From contig NW_006921539.1 of NCBI RefSeq assembly GCF_000340215.1, positions 622,471 through 686,470 of the forward strand: 64,000 bases of DNA, in the 5' to 3' direction. Of the stretch, positions 45,018-56,000 are shown in pieces. The notes beneath the pieces were generated by a model. That model saw nothing but the letters and a program-made list of their open reading frames with translations. It was not told the DNA's origin and did not search any database. The translations under genes and the position numbers were made by a program. Positions within the stretch are counted from its first letter, which is position 1. Each line of letters begins with the position of its first letter. The stretch is from Pseudocercospora fijiensis CIRAD86 (lineage: Eukaryota > Ascomycota > Dothideomycetes > Mycosphaerellales > Mycosphaerellaceae).

Positions 45018-47855
45018 TCAACCTCGCCGCTTTGTGTCAGGATACTGGCTATACGCCGAGGTATCCACACTGGCCTCCCGATATCGTTTTTGGCCATGTC
45101 CAGAGACGTATGCGTTCGTAAAAGCGTCTTGCCACATCACCGGAGTGACCATCGGCATTGCAGGCGGTGTAGTGTCAGGCATGACAGCAGGGCTTGCGTT
45201 CACCGGTACCTGTTGTGGTCCGTACATGCCTTGAGCGTTGATTGGCGAGGTCTGGTTGGGTAGCATTGGCGCTGATGTAGGCTGCATGCTGCGAGGATCG
45301 GGAGGTGTAGCTTGAGGCGGCGGACTTCCTCCAAAGGCTGCGTTCCACTGGTTGAAGATGCCAGAAGGATCCCAGACTGGAGTATGCTGTTCGTTACTGA
45401 TGACCGGTTCCAAAGCGTATCCAGTCTGAGGCGTAGATACTTGATGCAGATGTGGTGCGTACGTCGACTGCTGCGCCATCTCATAGCTGCTACTGTGGTG
45501 AGGCAGTTGCGGTGCAGAGCCCATGCCATTACCTGCGACGCTGTCATAAGGCACGCCGTACCCTTCGGTTGGGTCCATGCTCTTTGTAGATGCAGTGTCT
45601 GCCATGTTCCATGCAGGCGTGGTCAAGAGTTGTGGGGCGCTCGGCCCGGATGTTGTACTGGAGGGTGTAGGATGGCTCTGCATGGTGGGACTGCGTAGGC
45701 CGAGCGTAGCCTTCAGCTCGAAAGGCTGACTGATGTCCGCACTAAATGCTTCACGCAAAGCGTTGATCTGGGCTTGCATTTCCGCGTTAGCTGAGGGTAT
45801 GCAATGCTCCAGGACCCGCATGTGTCTGGTGAAGTAAATTCTCGCCTGTGTGTTTAGCACAGGATCTGGACATGTAATCGCTGCCTGTCGCATCATTAGC
45901 TTGAGCAGGTAAACCAGAATCCAGGGTTATGTTGTGCTCACCAAGTGAAGCATCATGCAAGTCAGGACGCAGTAAATCGTAAAGTTGACGCCTCGATTCA
46001 TGAACTGCAGGCCGTGGAAGCCAAAATCGCGATACAAGGCCTCTTGCACGCGACACATCTGGGACGCGCTCGAAAGACAAATGTCCAGCAGGTCTTTCCA
46101 GCCCATATCGCCCTTCTCAAGTCGTGCTTGCAGTTGTGGTCGATGGTGCATGATGATCACGAGATGGTGGTAGACATGGATATTAGCCACATAGTGGTCG
46201 CCTCCCAGCCAAGGAGGGCTTCCATCTTCTGGATATTGAAGCTGGAAATCACTCGGAATGGTCTTCAGCCATTGCGGCAGGTCTTCGTTATGCCGCACAA
46301 AGTCCGGATCGAGGGCCCAATCCTTGTTGTGTCGTTTCCTGTCTTGCCAAATGTTGTTCGATTCCTTGATGTTCCTTACGGCCTGCGCAAAGATGGTGGT
46401 CCGCCTGGAAGACATGTGCTCAAAAGCGTTGACTTCGTTAGAAGGTAGGGGTAAGTCGTAGGTTACCGATCCAATGTCCACCTGGAAGTCACTCCTGCCC
46501 AGCGGAGCACCCACCAGGATTTCGTGCATGAATAGCGTCTGCCATATTCGTGTCCTCAACATGCATTCAGTCTTGGGCAAAGAACATCCATTTCCGCTCG
46601 CGTGTTGATCGTGATGTTCATGCAAGTCAAGATCAATGGCCATCGTCACCATGTATCTGACAGTCATCCATGAACGATAGTAATAACCTCGCTTGGCGAT
46701 GCTTTCTCGCGCTTTCATCAGAATTACCAATGCCTGTATGGTGTCGAGTCGTGGGACGTCTTTGAAGCTCTCTTCGTGTCTCGCAGCAAGAGCCAGCCAC
46801 TTTCGCGATTCAATGGGATCTTCGAGATACCTCGCGACACAAGCAAATATAGCCTCAAGCAGGAGCGGCGAAATGCTTTTTCTGTTGGTGCGCCATTGTT
46901 CGTAGAATTGGGCTCGATTCAGCACAGCGCAGTAGGGATGAATATGATCAAAGTAGTAGCCGAAGTAGACCATCGCTCGGTCATCTGAGGGCATCATTTC
47001 CGGAGGAATGCGCACCATGGAATCCGTCATGACGGAGGCAGGGAGGATGACTTCTGCCTCTTCGACTGCTGGAGCATCTGATGCCAGATGTTTCTTAGTA
47101 ATATAAGGTGCTGCTGAGGTGATGTCAATTTTGAGGTCTCCCATGTGCTCAGAAAGCTCGCGCACTCCTGCCTCGATATCTTGCGGATCACCGCTCGAGC
47201 TGCGCGAATCTTCGGTCTGCGAGCGCACGAAAGTCGACTGGTGCGGAGCTTGTTGATAGTGAGCAGGCGGAGGAGGAGCGCCGGGAAAGTAGTCCTCTCG
47301 AGGATAGTTCGGGCCTATGGAATGTGCTCCAGGAGTCTGCTGGTATGCCGGGCGGGGAGGAGCATAGGAGGTGGGTGTGTAGTCATGCTGAAATGATGGT
47401 GCGGACGTTGGCGCAGTCGTGGGGATTGGCGGAGGTGCGTTGTTCGTCCATTGCACCATGTGTGGCTGCGACGAAGCGGCATTGGCGTGGGGGCCTGATT
47501 TGGTCGTGTCTAGCGGAGTGGCCACAGAAAAGGGGGTGTTTTGAAATGAGAATGTCTGCTGGGCTGCAGCAGCGTCGGCGGACTGCTGCTGGTCGCTGTC
47601 GTGGTCCAGCGTGGGCGGGATGCACTTGAGCTTGAGTCGGACGCAGGCGCCACATGGCCACGGACCGTTCTGCAGCGCTCCATCGCAGCGGATTTTACGT
47701 TTGCGACAACCATCGCAGGCGCGCATCACCTTCAGGCGCTTGTGGCGGTTGTACTCGTCGACGAAGACATACTGCTTGGTATGGGGGGTGGGGGTGGGGG
47801 TGGGGGTGGTGGTGGTGGTGGTGGGCGCAGGCGGCGCGTTCGTCGCGCGCTCCAT
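45018..47855 (-). CDS. Zn2Cys6 transcription factor, large
   Basis: 926-aa regulator. Exons are 47,855-45,942 and 45,884-45,018; the 57-bp intron has gtgagc, a branch-like gctaatg and gacag, and joins LTCMMLHL to AAITCPDP in frame. The start at 47,855 (MERATNAPP) is the first ATG. The zinc cluster is at residues 47-78 (Cys 47, 50, 57, 68, 71, 78; the third spacing is 10 residues, longer than usual), preceded by KQYVFVDEYNRHKRLKVMR. A long proline/glutamine/serine-rich region follows, then the fungal-specific transcription factor domain (about 290-560: VYFGYYFDHIHPYCAVLN, YYRSWMTVRYMVTMAIDLDL, MLRTRIWQTLFMHEILVGAP). The C-terminal third is proline/glutamine-rich. A threonine-proline repeat at residues 11-25 is encoded by a guanine-run tract on the opposite strand. 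Divergent from CIA2; candidate regulator of the adjacent transporter only by proximity. Confidence 0.88.
47786..47824 (+). repeat. GGGGGT/GGT tract (guanine-run microsatellite)
   Basis: Four GGGGGT-type units followed by GGT units on the top strand, encoding the Thr-Pro run of the regulator on the bottom strand. Eight or more guanine runs could support a G-quadruplex, and length variation is likely. Confidence 0.7.
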
Positions 47856-48532
47856 CCGGGCGGACGAGCAGCTGGACACGCTCGCTGATGTTACGTGACG
47901 AGAAGCCAGAAGGCCAAGGTGGATATTCTATGACCAAAGTCATCGGAGGTAATGGACGTCACCAAGGCTAGGGTGCGCTATGGCGACAGGCATTCTAGAC
48001 AGGCTCCTCCGACCGCTTCGGATATATCGACATGTGCTCTCCGTGGGTGCGGCGCCCGGGAGAAGGTTCAGTGCTGAGGGAGGATGCAGCGTGCAGGTAC
48101 ATACAGTAAGTTAGGAGGCGTGCTCGTGGCCGCTGCAGCTGTTTGTTCGTCTTGCGGGCGGAACAGCCCACAGCACAGCCAACGAACGCTGCAGTGGTGG
48201 AGGTGCGGTGGGGTCCTCCGAATACGGTACGTGGCTCGGACTCGGAGGGCAAGGCAAGGCAGGGAGGGCATGGAAGCACGACCTAACCAGGCTCTCACTC
48301 ACCACGTCCAAGCGCCAACCTTCCACCTGCAGCACATGCACATCCTTCATCTCATGCACACGCCCACGCACGCGCACGTCTCCTTGCTGAGGTCTGAAGT
48401 GCCGTCTCAGTGCTTTGCCCCTGCTCGCCACAGCGCCACCGGAAAGAGCCGCCCGCCCGCAGCGTTCTGGCATCCAAGACTCGACTCGCCTTCACGCGCA
48501 CTCCACCACGCACACCCGACATCGCCACAAAC
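47856..48532. other. Intergenic: divergent promoter region of the regulator and CIA2
   Basis: 677 bp with no supportable gene. It has a CA/CG-rich stretch (about 48,340-48,385) and presumably both promoters. Confidence 0.5.
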
Positions 48533-49126
48533 ATGGACAAGGACAACGCAAATCCAATCATCATCAACCCAAGCGACCTGCCGTCCCGCCGTCGTTCCAC
48601 ACCTTCAACGGCGAAGCCGCGAGCAATATTCGATGCTCTAGCGCCACACTACCCCAGCCTTACTGCCACCACATCACCAGCAGAAATCCTGTCAGACCCC
48701 AGTGACAGCGATGACGACGACGAAGAGCGCGAAGAAATTGATGAACAGGAGGTCTACGACCTAATCTCCACCATTACCGACCCTGAGCACCCCCTCACCC
48801 TGGGCTCCCTGGGAGTCGTGAACCTGGAGGACATCAAAATCCTCCCGCCGTCCTCTCCGCGCTCACGCATCAGCTCAGTCCAGGTATTAATCACGCCCAC
48901 GACCTCGGCCTGCTCCTTGACCACTGTCATTGGCCTGGGTGTCAAAGTTCGCCTCGTGAATGCTTTGCCACCACGCTTCCGCCTGGACGTGCGCATCAAA
49001 GAAGGCACCTCCACTTCTGCACATGAAGCAAACAAGCAGCTGGGCGACAAAGAACGTGTGGCAGCCGCTATGGAGAATCGAAACCTCATCAACATGGTCA
49101 ACCACATGCTGTCCTCGTGCGACTAA
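48533..49126 (+). CDS. CIA2: Cytosolic iron-sulfur assembly factor CIA2 / MIP18 family
   Basis: 197-aa MIP18/FAM96 family protein (DUF59), the part of the CIA targeting complex that hands Fe-S clusters to cytosolic and nuclear apoproteins such as DNA polymerases and helicases. Single exon. An N-terminal disordered, acidic stretch (SDPSDSDDDDEEREEIDEQE) leads into the conserved core: VYDLISTITDPEHPLTLGSL, VVNLEDIKI, then VLITPTTSACSLTTVIGLGV with the hyper-reactive cysteine of the family in the SACS motif (about residue 125). RLVNALPPRFRLDVRIKEGT and DKERVAAAMENRNLINMVNH complete it. Start chosen at the first ATG of the frame before MDKDNANP; the open sequence upstream is not protein-like. Convergent with the RCR-type gene. 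Confidence 0.93.
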   Translation: MDKDNANPIIINPSDLPSRRRSTPSTAKPRAIFDALAPHYPSLTATTSPAEILSDPSDSDDDDEEREEIDEQEVYDLISTITDPEHPLTLGSLGVVNLEDIKILPPSSPRSRISSVQVLITPTTSACSLTTVIGLGVKVRLVNALPPRFRLDVRIKEGTSTSAHEANKQLGDKERVAAAMENRNLINMVNHMLSSCD

Positions 49127-49795
49127 CGTAAACTGGACCCGTCTGTTCCTGCAGCAGTCGGACTAGTGTGGAGGAATTTACTGTAGCATCAAACGACATC
49201 CACATCTAATGTCTTGGGGCACGCAATGATCTGCTACGTTTCATTATTCCACAGATGGAACTCTGACGAACGTTGCAACGACTTTCCAGGGTTCGTGATA
49301 CCACATTGGACACTGTAGTGCCGAGGTTTGCATGTCAAGCACATGCTATTGCCGGCCCAAGCTCCCGGACAGGGCCTCGCTCAAGGCGCTTGTGCGCGGC
49401 CTCTCCACGGCAACACTAGTAGGCTCGCCCGCATGAGCACCTGGAGCAGAACATCTCGCTTAGATGCTGAAGCACAATGCACGGGAGTGACGTTGGGATT
49501 AAGTTTAATAGAAGCTGTCTTCTGGAGAAAAGCTATTGAGCACTGACGCTTCTCTACCAACGTTCTTCCCAGTGCCCATGCCGCTTCTGATGATCTGAAA
49601 CAGGCCAGGCACAATTATCTTCTGTCGATTCATCCAAACTGTGTGTGCGAGCAGCCTCACGCCCTTCCAACCCGGGGAAGTACTTCAGACTTCTATCTCT
49701 ACCCTCAGAAACTCCAACGCAATGACCATATTCTGACTCCTGCTATGCTATGCTTCGCTCTAGAACGCGGCAACTTCGAATCTCCGACTCCCCTA
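49127..49795. other. Intergenic, convergent 3' ends
   Basis: 669 bp between the stop codons of CIA2 (+) and the RCR-type gene (-). Short open frames only; nothing recognised. Confidence 0.5.
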
Positions 49796-50402
49796 CTACC
49801 GTGGCACGGGCACGGCGGCGGATATGGTCGCTTCCTCCCTGCCCTCACCCTCGTTCCTGGTTCGTGGAGCCTGAGGATTATTGTAGTAGTGCTGGTCAGC
49901 CATAGCCTTGCTGGCGCCCGCAGGTGGAGGAACATAAGCAGGTGGAGCGTCATCGAATCTGTGATACGCCGGAGGTGGAGGCGCATAGCCATGCATAGAA
50001 TAGCCGTCCTGATACGGGTCCGAGTACACGGGCTGCTGATACTGGTACTGCTGCCCTTCTCTCACACTGCGACGCATCATCCATCGGTGATATCCAAGCA
50101 AGGGCAACCCTTTGCGCAGTCGTCTCTTTGCGTGAACGTAGCCGCCTAGGAAGAACAGCAATATGCTTGCGAATATTATGCAGATGACCGTGTATCTCAA
50201 TGCTATTCCGCTCTATAATGAACGTCTCATGTCAGTTATCTCATGCTCCTCCAATCTTGCCTGTGGGATCACGTACAGAAGACCACCACCAGCTTTCACC
50301 ATCTTCCAGGTAATTCTCATTGTAGGTATCGCTCGTATTTTCTGTTATCGGAGCTCCATCCCCACCATCCCTCTTGCTGAGCAGTCGCATCGCCGTGGCC
50401 AT
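49796..50402 (-). CDS. RCR-type single-pass membrane protein (chitin deposition / Congo red resistance family)
   Basis: 180 aa from two exons, 50,402-50,277 and 50,212-49,796 (64-bp intron, gtacgt/tatag), joining WWWSS to SGIALRYT. After a short polar N-terminus there is one membrane span (YTVICIIFASILLFFLGGYV, about residues 49-68), a basic flank (HAKRRLRKGLPLLGYHRWM) and a proline/tyrosine-rich cytoplasmic tail containing YAPPPPAY and APPAYVPPP. PPxY motifs of this kind bind Rsp5-type ubiquitin ligases in yeast Rcr1/Rcr2, which act in endosome-vacuole sorting of plasma-membrane proteins. The topology and motifs match the RCR family, but the sequence is short and rapidly evolving, so the assignment is moderate. 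Start: ATG at 50,402 (MATAMRLLSKRD); an upstream frame extension lacks an ATG with protein character. Confidence 0.65.
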
Positions 50403-51675
50403 CTCTCCTCCCGAACACCTTCGATTGTTGTTTCGATCGTGAGGGCGCGCGGCGCCGCGAGCTACGAGTAAGTCGACGCAGATGCGATAGATAGGTAGGT
50501 AAGTCGCGATGTACATGTACTGTACTTGTGGAAGGTGTCGTTCACACCTACAGTAACAGTACGGTAGTTGAGCAGCAGTGGCACCGCCTCGTGCTATTCA
50601 TACATACACAAAAATCCTAGAAATTTTGGCAACAAACAACAACAGCAACAATCGCCTGGCCCCTGGTCTCGCTTCAAGCATTGACTTCACTGTCACGTTT
50701 TGCTCGATTCTACTTCCATGTTGCTCTTGTGGTGTGTGCTTTGTGTTGAACCCGGTTTCTTTAATTGGGCATCAAGCAATACGAACGTTATTACAATCGG
50801 AATGCGAAAAACTCGAGTCAAAAGTGTGGGTGTCATAACTTTTGGCTGTATGTATACCCTGTCACTGCTAAATGTTACATGCATAAAACGCGACGCCACG
50901 TGGCGTTGGCTCGGGAACGGAAGCTTTCCAGGTCGGGTTCTTTCTTACATATACGAGTAGAGATGCTGGTTCACATGGCTATAAGAATAGCCGCTGTTTC
51001 CGTGGTATGGACCATAATGGACCGACTGTAGGTGTGGGTATAACGTAGATATGCTAAATGTATGGGGAGTTGTTGGCGGAAGGTAGGGAACAGTGCAGGT
51101 GTGTGTCCTGTGTGGTCTAAATCGTTCGCTGGTCGCTGAGGGTTGGATGTTGCCTATACTCGGAAGGAAGGCGCTCGAACATTCACCGATATAATATGTA
51201 TTATCTCAAAACTTAAAAACGAGCTGTAAGAGCCTAAGAGGGAGTATATAGGTATAAGCAGGATGGTCTACTATGGCCATTTAGGGAGCCGCAGTGAACA
51301 CCTTGGTCCACGGGGTTCATGGACATTGCGGGTCGTGGACTTACATCTCTATATACGAGAGAAGAAGCATGGAAATGTCCTTGGAACAACTCTAAATTCT
51401 GTTAGTAGTCATGGTTGTGAGACCATCTCCCGTCGTCGAGTCGTATTAGAATCGACATGGTTGACCAGAATCAGGGCAGGCCGCAGGTGCAAACAAGCAT
51501 TCGAACCTGGCTTGGCTTGATCGAGAGACAAGGGCCATACCAACTGCAACAACAAAAGAGCCACCAAAAAAGCATCGACAAGAACCGCGCTATGAGATTT
51601 GCTAATAATTGCTTGACTATCTCCAGAAGCAAGTCCTCGTACTCGTCGTCGGACAACGAACAGGCATCCGAGACT
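50403..51675. other. Intergenic, 1.3 kb
   Basis: Upstream of the RCR-type gene and downstream of the GPALPP-type gene, both minus. No gene supported; the open frames are short and without family character. Confidence 0.5.
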
Positions 51676-52695
51676 TTACAAGTACGATCCCCCCGAGAAT
51701 TTCCCAGAGAAACCCGCCGCCTTGTTCAGCAACTGTCTCTTCTGTGACGAAGAAATGTGCCCACTGCCGCCGATGTCTTTCTCCCGGTCGAAAGCGCGTT
51801 TAGACGGATCGTCGTCTTGCACCTCGGCGCCTTTGGCCTGTTTATGTTGATCTAGCAGCGAAGGGCCGCGAGTTTGTTCCTGCGATGCGAGCGTTAGGAT
51901 TTAAATGCTGCTTGGATCGAGCTTTGCGCCGAGGAAATCATGTCCCGTACGATTGGGACGGGAATGAGAGTAGCAACGTGTACTGTACTTACTACATGCT
52001 GTTGAATGTTCCGGTGAGCGGCCTCTTCTTTGGCAGACTTTGATGGTCGAGTTGGCACAGGGCCTGATGCTGAAGGTTTGCTAATTCCCAGCATTTCGTC
52101 TTGTAGTCGTTTTTGCTTCTGTTTGGGGGACTCGTGCCATGAAGATGCGTCGTCTCCTGTCGAGCTTGGCCCGCGAGCGCCTTTGCCTGTATTGAATGCT
52201 TTGGGCCGTTGCTTGGATGGGTCCATGCGCGCTGCCAGGTCGTCTTGTTTGGGAGGCATCATCATCCAGTCGTCTCGTTTCGGCTTCTCCTCGACGCCAG
52301 GTTCAGCAGCCGATTGAGGTCCAGCCTCTCCATCGTCGTCGGAACCATCATCACCCTACATAAATCAGCATGTGATTGTGAGGTGCACATCTACATCGAG
52401 AGAAACCTACTGTGTTTCCTCCACTTGGCAGCGCTGGGCCAAAGTCGTCGTCGCTATCGTCACTTTCTGCTTCTCTTGTGTCTCTTGACGGCTCTGCTGG
52501 CTTTGTGGGTCTCTCGTCCAACGGTGCTGGCGGAGGAGCAGGGCCCATCATTCTTCGTCTCTTCTCTGGCTCCTCTGGACTTTTGGGTGGCTTTGCGCCG
52601 GCATTTGTGGCTGCTTCATCTTGAGCTGCTTCCTCTTGCTTTCTCTTCCTCTTTGCTAGTAGGTGCGGCGGTAGATCTGGACCTGCGGCCGACAT
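51676..52695 (-). CDS. GPALPP-motif (DUF3752) nuclear protein
   Basis: 283 aa from three exons: 52,695-52,411, 52,355-51,993 and 51,879-51,676 (introns of 55 bp, gtaggt/gtag, and 113 bp, gtaagt/cgcag, with branch-like cctaacg). The N-terminus has PDLPPHLLAKRKRKQ, then GPAPPPAP and the family hallmark FGPALPSG followed by an acidic run (GDDGSDDDGE). The middle has KRDDWMMMPP and KRLQDEMLGI. The C-terminal DUF3752 block is RGPSLLDQHKQAKG, DDDPSKRAFDREKDIG and a last helix ending FSGKFSGGSYL. Human GPALPP1 and fungal relatives are poorly characterised; nuclear or splicing-associated roles have been suggested, so function stays open. Both introns restore the frame exactly. Divergent from VPS8 with 381 bp between starts. 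Confidence 0.85.
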
Positions 52696-53076
52696 GTTTC
52701 CGAGTGGATGTAGTGTGTGTAGGAGGTCAAATCCAAAGTCGAGATGCTACGCTTGTGAAGGAGATTCTGAGGGATCTGGGGAAGCTTGAGCCATCCTCAA
52801 CGCGATGAAGTAACACACATGCAATTACACATTATTTGTCGCACGGTTGCACATATCGTACACACACTTTCATGCTCTTGCGACGGCCAATATCTGTAGC
52901 CGTGTCAAAAGTGCTTCAATCACGCGAATCCGCACTCCTTCGATCTCCGCGCGGCATAGCCACCAGGATTGCGTAGCTTCACCATTTGAAGGGCTGGTTG
53001 ACGTAAAGACGCAGAACTACCAGGTCCGCGCTGACGCGAGGGTGATGAGAGCAATGCGTGTGAAAAGGGAGAACCG
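52696..53076. other. Intergenic: divergent promoter region of the GPALPP-type gene and VPS8
   Basis: 381 bp, no coding content recognised; contains a cluster of CA-rich sequence and presumably both promoters. Confidence 0.5.
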
Positions 53077-56000
53077 ATGAGCTCCATAGTCGGAGAAGGC
53101 CAAGAAGGTGGCACCAATGAAGATGTGGAGGCAGATGTGTTAGTACGCAATGCGGAAGCCCGACTGGAAGAGCAAGAGCAGGATCACGGCAGATTAGGGG
53201 ACGAAGAACAAGAGGACGAAGAGATTGCGGAGCGAGATATCGAATATGGCGAATTCGAAAGCCCGCAAGCAAAAGACGAAGCATGGGCGGAGGAAGAGGG
53301 TGTGATACCGGACCAGCCTGATCTTGAAGACGAAGAGACTGCTGAGCTCGCGGAAGACCAAGACTTTGCACAGCTCAGCAGAGAGCAAGATGAGGGCTCG
53401 AGAGATGTGGCTTCTTCAGATGTTGGACCTTCGACGCCTGTTGGGCAGCGAAGTCCGCTTCCAAGCCAGCTGGATTCTGGATCCATACCCGATGATACAC
53501 CTTCACGGCCAGGATCCTTGATATCCTCGCCAGGTCGAGGTTCTTCACCACTACCTCGCAGGCCTGTGTCAAGAACGCCATCAGGCGCCTTGCAGCCTTT
53601 TGAACGCCGGTTTGAGACGAAACTGTCGGCATCACCTGGATCACCTCGACCGCAGTCTCCAGCTTTCTTGAGTCCACACTCTCGCCAGGTCTCGATATCT
53701 TCGCACCTGTCAGGCATTTCCTCTGATGCCGGTGACTCGGCCACTGATACTCCACAGGCTCCCTGGGAGGTGATTAGATGGACGAAGCTTCGAAAGATTA
53801 CCGGTCAGGCTTTCTCCGAAAGTGGCAAGCGGAGTTTTGGTCGACCTACCTGCATGGCCGTATCTGCGTTGATAGCGATAGGAACCTCCAAAGGCCTCGT
53901 TCTGGGCTTCGACTACCATCAAACTTTGAAGATCATCATCGGCCCTGGGACGAAAGCAACGGAATGTGGATCCGTCACCTCGCTGGCAATTGCTGCAGAC
54001 TATTCGACAATCGCCAGTGGGCACGCCAACGGCACTATCTTCACCTGGGAGATCAGTCGACCGGCGAGACCATTTCTTACCATATCGCCTATGGATCGCA
54101 GTGTGCTGCAAGAATCAAATCATCCAGACGGCCATCTTGCGAACGCTGCCATCCTTCACGTAGGCTTTCTTGGCACTAGACATACTGCCTTAGTATCCGC
54201 AGATGCTGGCGGTATGGCCTTCTCTCATCTTGCTACCCGTGGCCTCGGTCCTGTCACGAGGACCATTAAGACTACTCGCCTTTTGGGTCGCTACCCACCA
54301 GCAGATCCACAAGCGGAAAGGAGTCGGAAGCCAAGCTCAGTGCTTGCCTTTTCGCCACTTCCATTGGGGAATGTGGAGCAGGGCACAGACGGGATGGGCC
54401 TCACAGCTCTGCTCACTCCATATCTGCTAGTCATTGTCTCCACCACCCCGATTGCTCAAACGCAACACAAGTCGGCTCGACCGAAAGAGATTACTCCCCA
54501 TAGCACACTCAGTGGCTGCTTGGCCTGGTTTCCTGCTGTGAAGCTCAAGAATTCAAGTGCAGATGCAGGGAAGGGCAATTCTGATACCAAGCTGGTCTAC
54601 TGCTGGTCTAATGTGCTGACAGTCCTTGATGTCAAGGTCATCCCGGATTCTGCAGCGGACGCACAAAAGCCACCATCACTGGAGTTTCATGCTCGAAGCC
54701 GATGGCGAGCAGACGAGACCATCGTAGCAGTACAGTGGATTGGCAGATCTGTCCTTGGTGTTCTCACGATCAGCCAGAGGCTTCTAATTGTCGAAGACGG
54801 CTCTTTGCAGGTCACAGATTCCATCGACCTACTTCATCGCCACATATATCATCAAGACCTGTTCTCTCGACAACTTCATGCTGTCGTTGAGCAACTCGAC
54901 TCCGACGATCCGTCGCTGCACGGCGTCGTTGCAGACGCGTTTCACATGAGCTTCAAGGTCTACAAGGGTCGAACCTTTCTCTTAGGATACAATGACCTGA
55001 GTGTTGGGACTCTATCGAACTGGGCAGATAGACTAATTGCCCTAATGGAGGCTGGCGACCAGATTGCTGCCATCCGACTGGCAATTGAGTACTACGCCGG
55101 CAGCGCGAACAATGTGACAATCGGTCTGCCTGATGCAGACGATGCGCGACATTCGACAGTCCGAGATCGATTGATGGCTATGATATCTGCCTCCTTGAAC
55201 TATACCTTCGCCCAGCAAGATGAGCAACGGGAACAGCGTTTGCAAGAATTGGCAGGCGTCTGCTTCGAGGCTTGCATCGTGATGAAGGAGTTCGACTACC
55301 TTTTCGCTGATGTCTTTGAGGCTTTCCAGGAGTCTGAAGAAGAGTCTGTCTTCGTGGCCACTCTCGAGCCATACGTGCTTGGCGGAGAAGTCAAGGCGCT
55401 ACCGCCAGATGTCGTCAAGGCTGTGGTTACACATTTCATCGATGAGAACCAGGCAGTGCAGCTCGAGGAACTTCTTTGCAGGCTCGAGCCTCACTCTTTC
55501 GATCTGGATGAAATCACAACTCTGTGTCGTCAGCATAACTTGTACGATGCATTGATCTACGTGTGGACGCAGGCTTTGCGTGATTACGTGACACCCATGA
55601 TTGACCTTCTTCAACTTGTGAAACTGCTGCAGAGCGGTGCTTTCGAGGACGAAGACCTGACCGACAATCCTTTCTACGAGTCTGCTGTGAAGGTCTTTCC
55701 ATATCTAGCATACTCTCTGACGGGCCGAAGATATCCAGGCGGATTATTCATTGAGGACGATGACGCGTATCACGCAAAGACAGCCCTTTATGGCTACCTG
55801 TTTTCGGGTACCCCAGTCGCCTGGCCTGGCGGCAGTAACAAGGTCTTCAAGACCGCGACCAAAGCAGAAGATGAGCCGGCGTTCCCCTATCTCGACTTAC
55901 TGCTTCACTTCGACGCTGCAAGCTTCATGAGCATGCTTAACGAAGCTTTCGAAGATTCATTCCTCAATGAAGCCGAAGAAGAAAACGGCGTCAACGGCAC

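Noticed and set aside
42258..47855. Secondary-metabolite gene cluster
   Set aside because: Only a transporter and a regulator are present; no synthase, oxidoreductase or transferase gene nearby.
47601..47971. Plus-strand glycine-rich frames
   Set aside because: They are the complement of the Thr-Pro run and zinc cluster of the minus-strand regulator.
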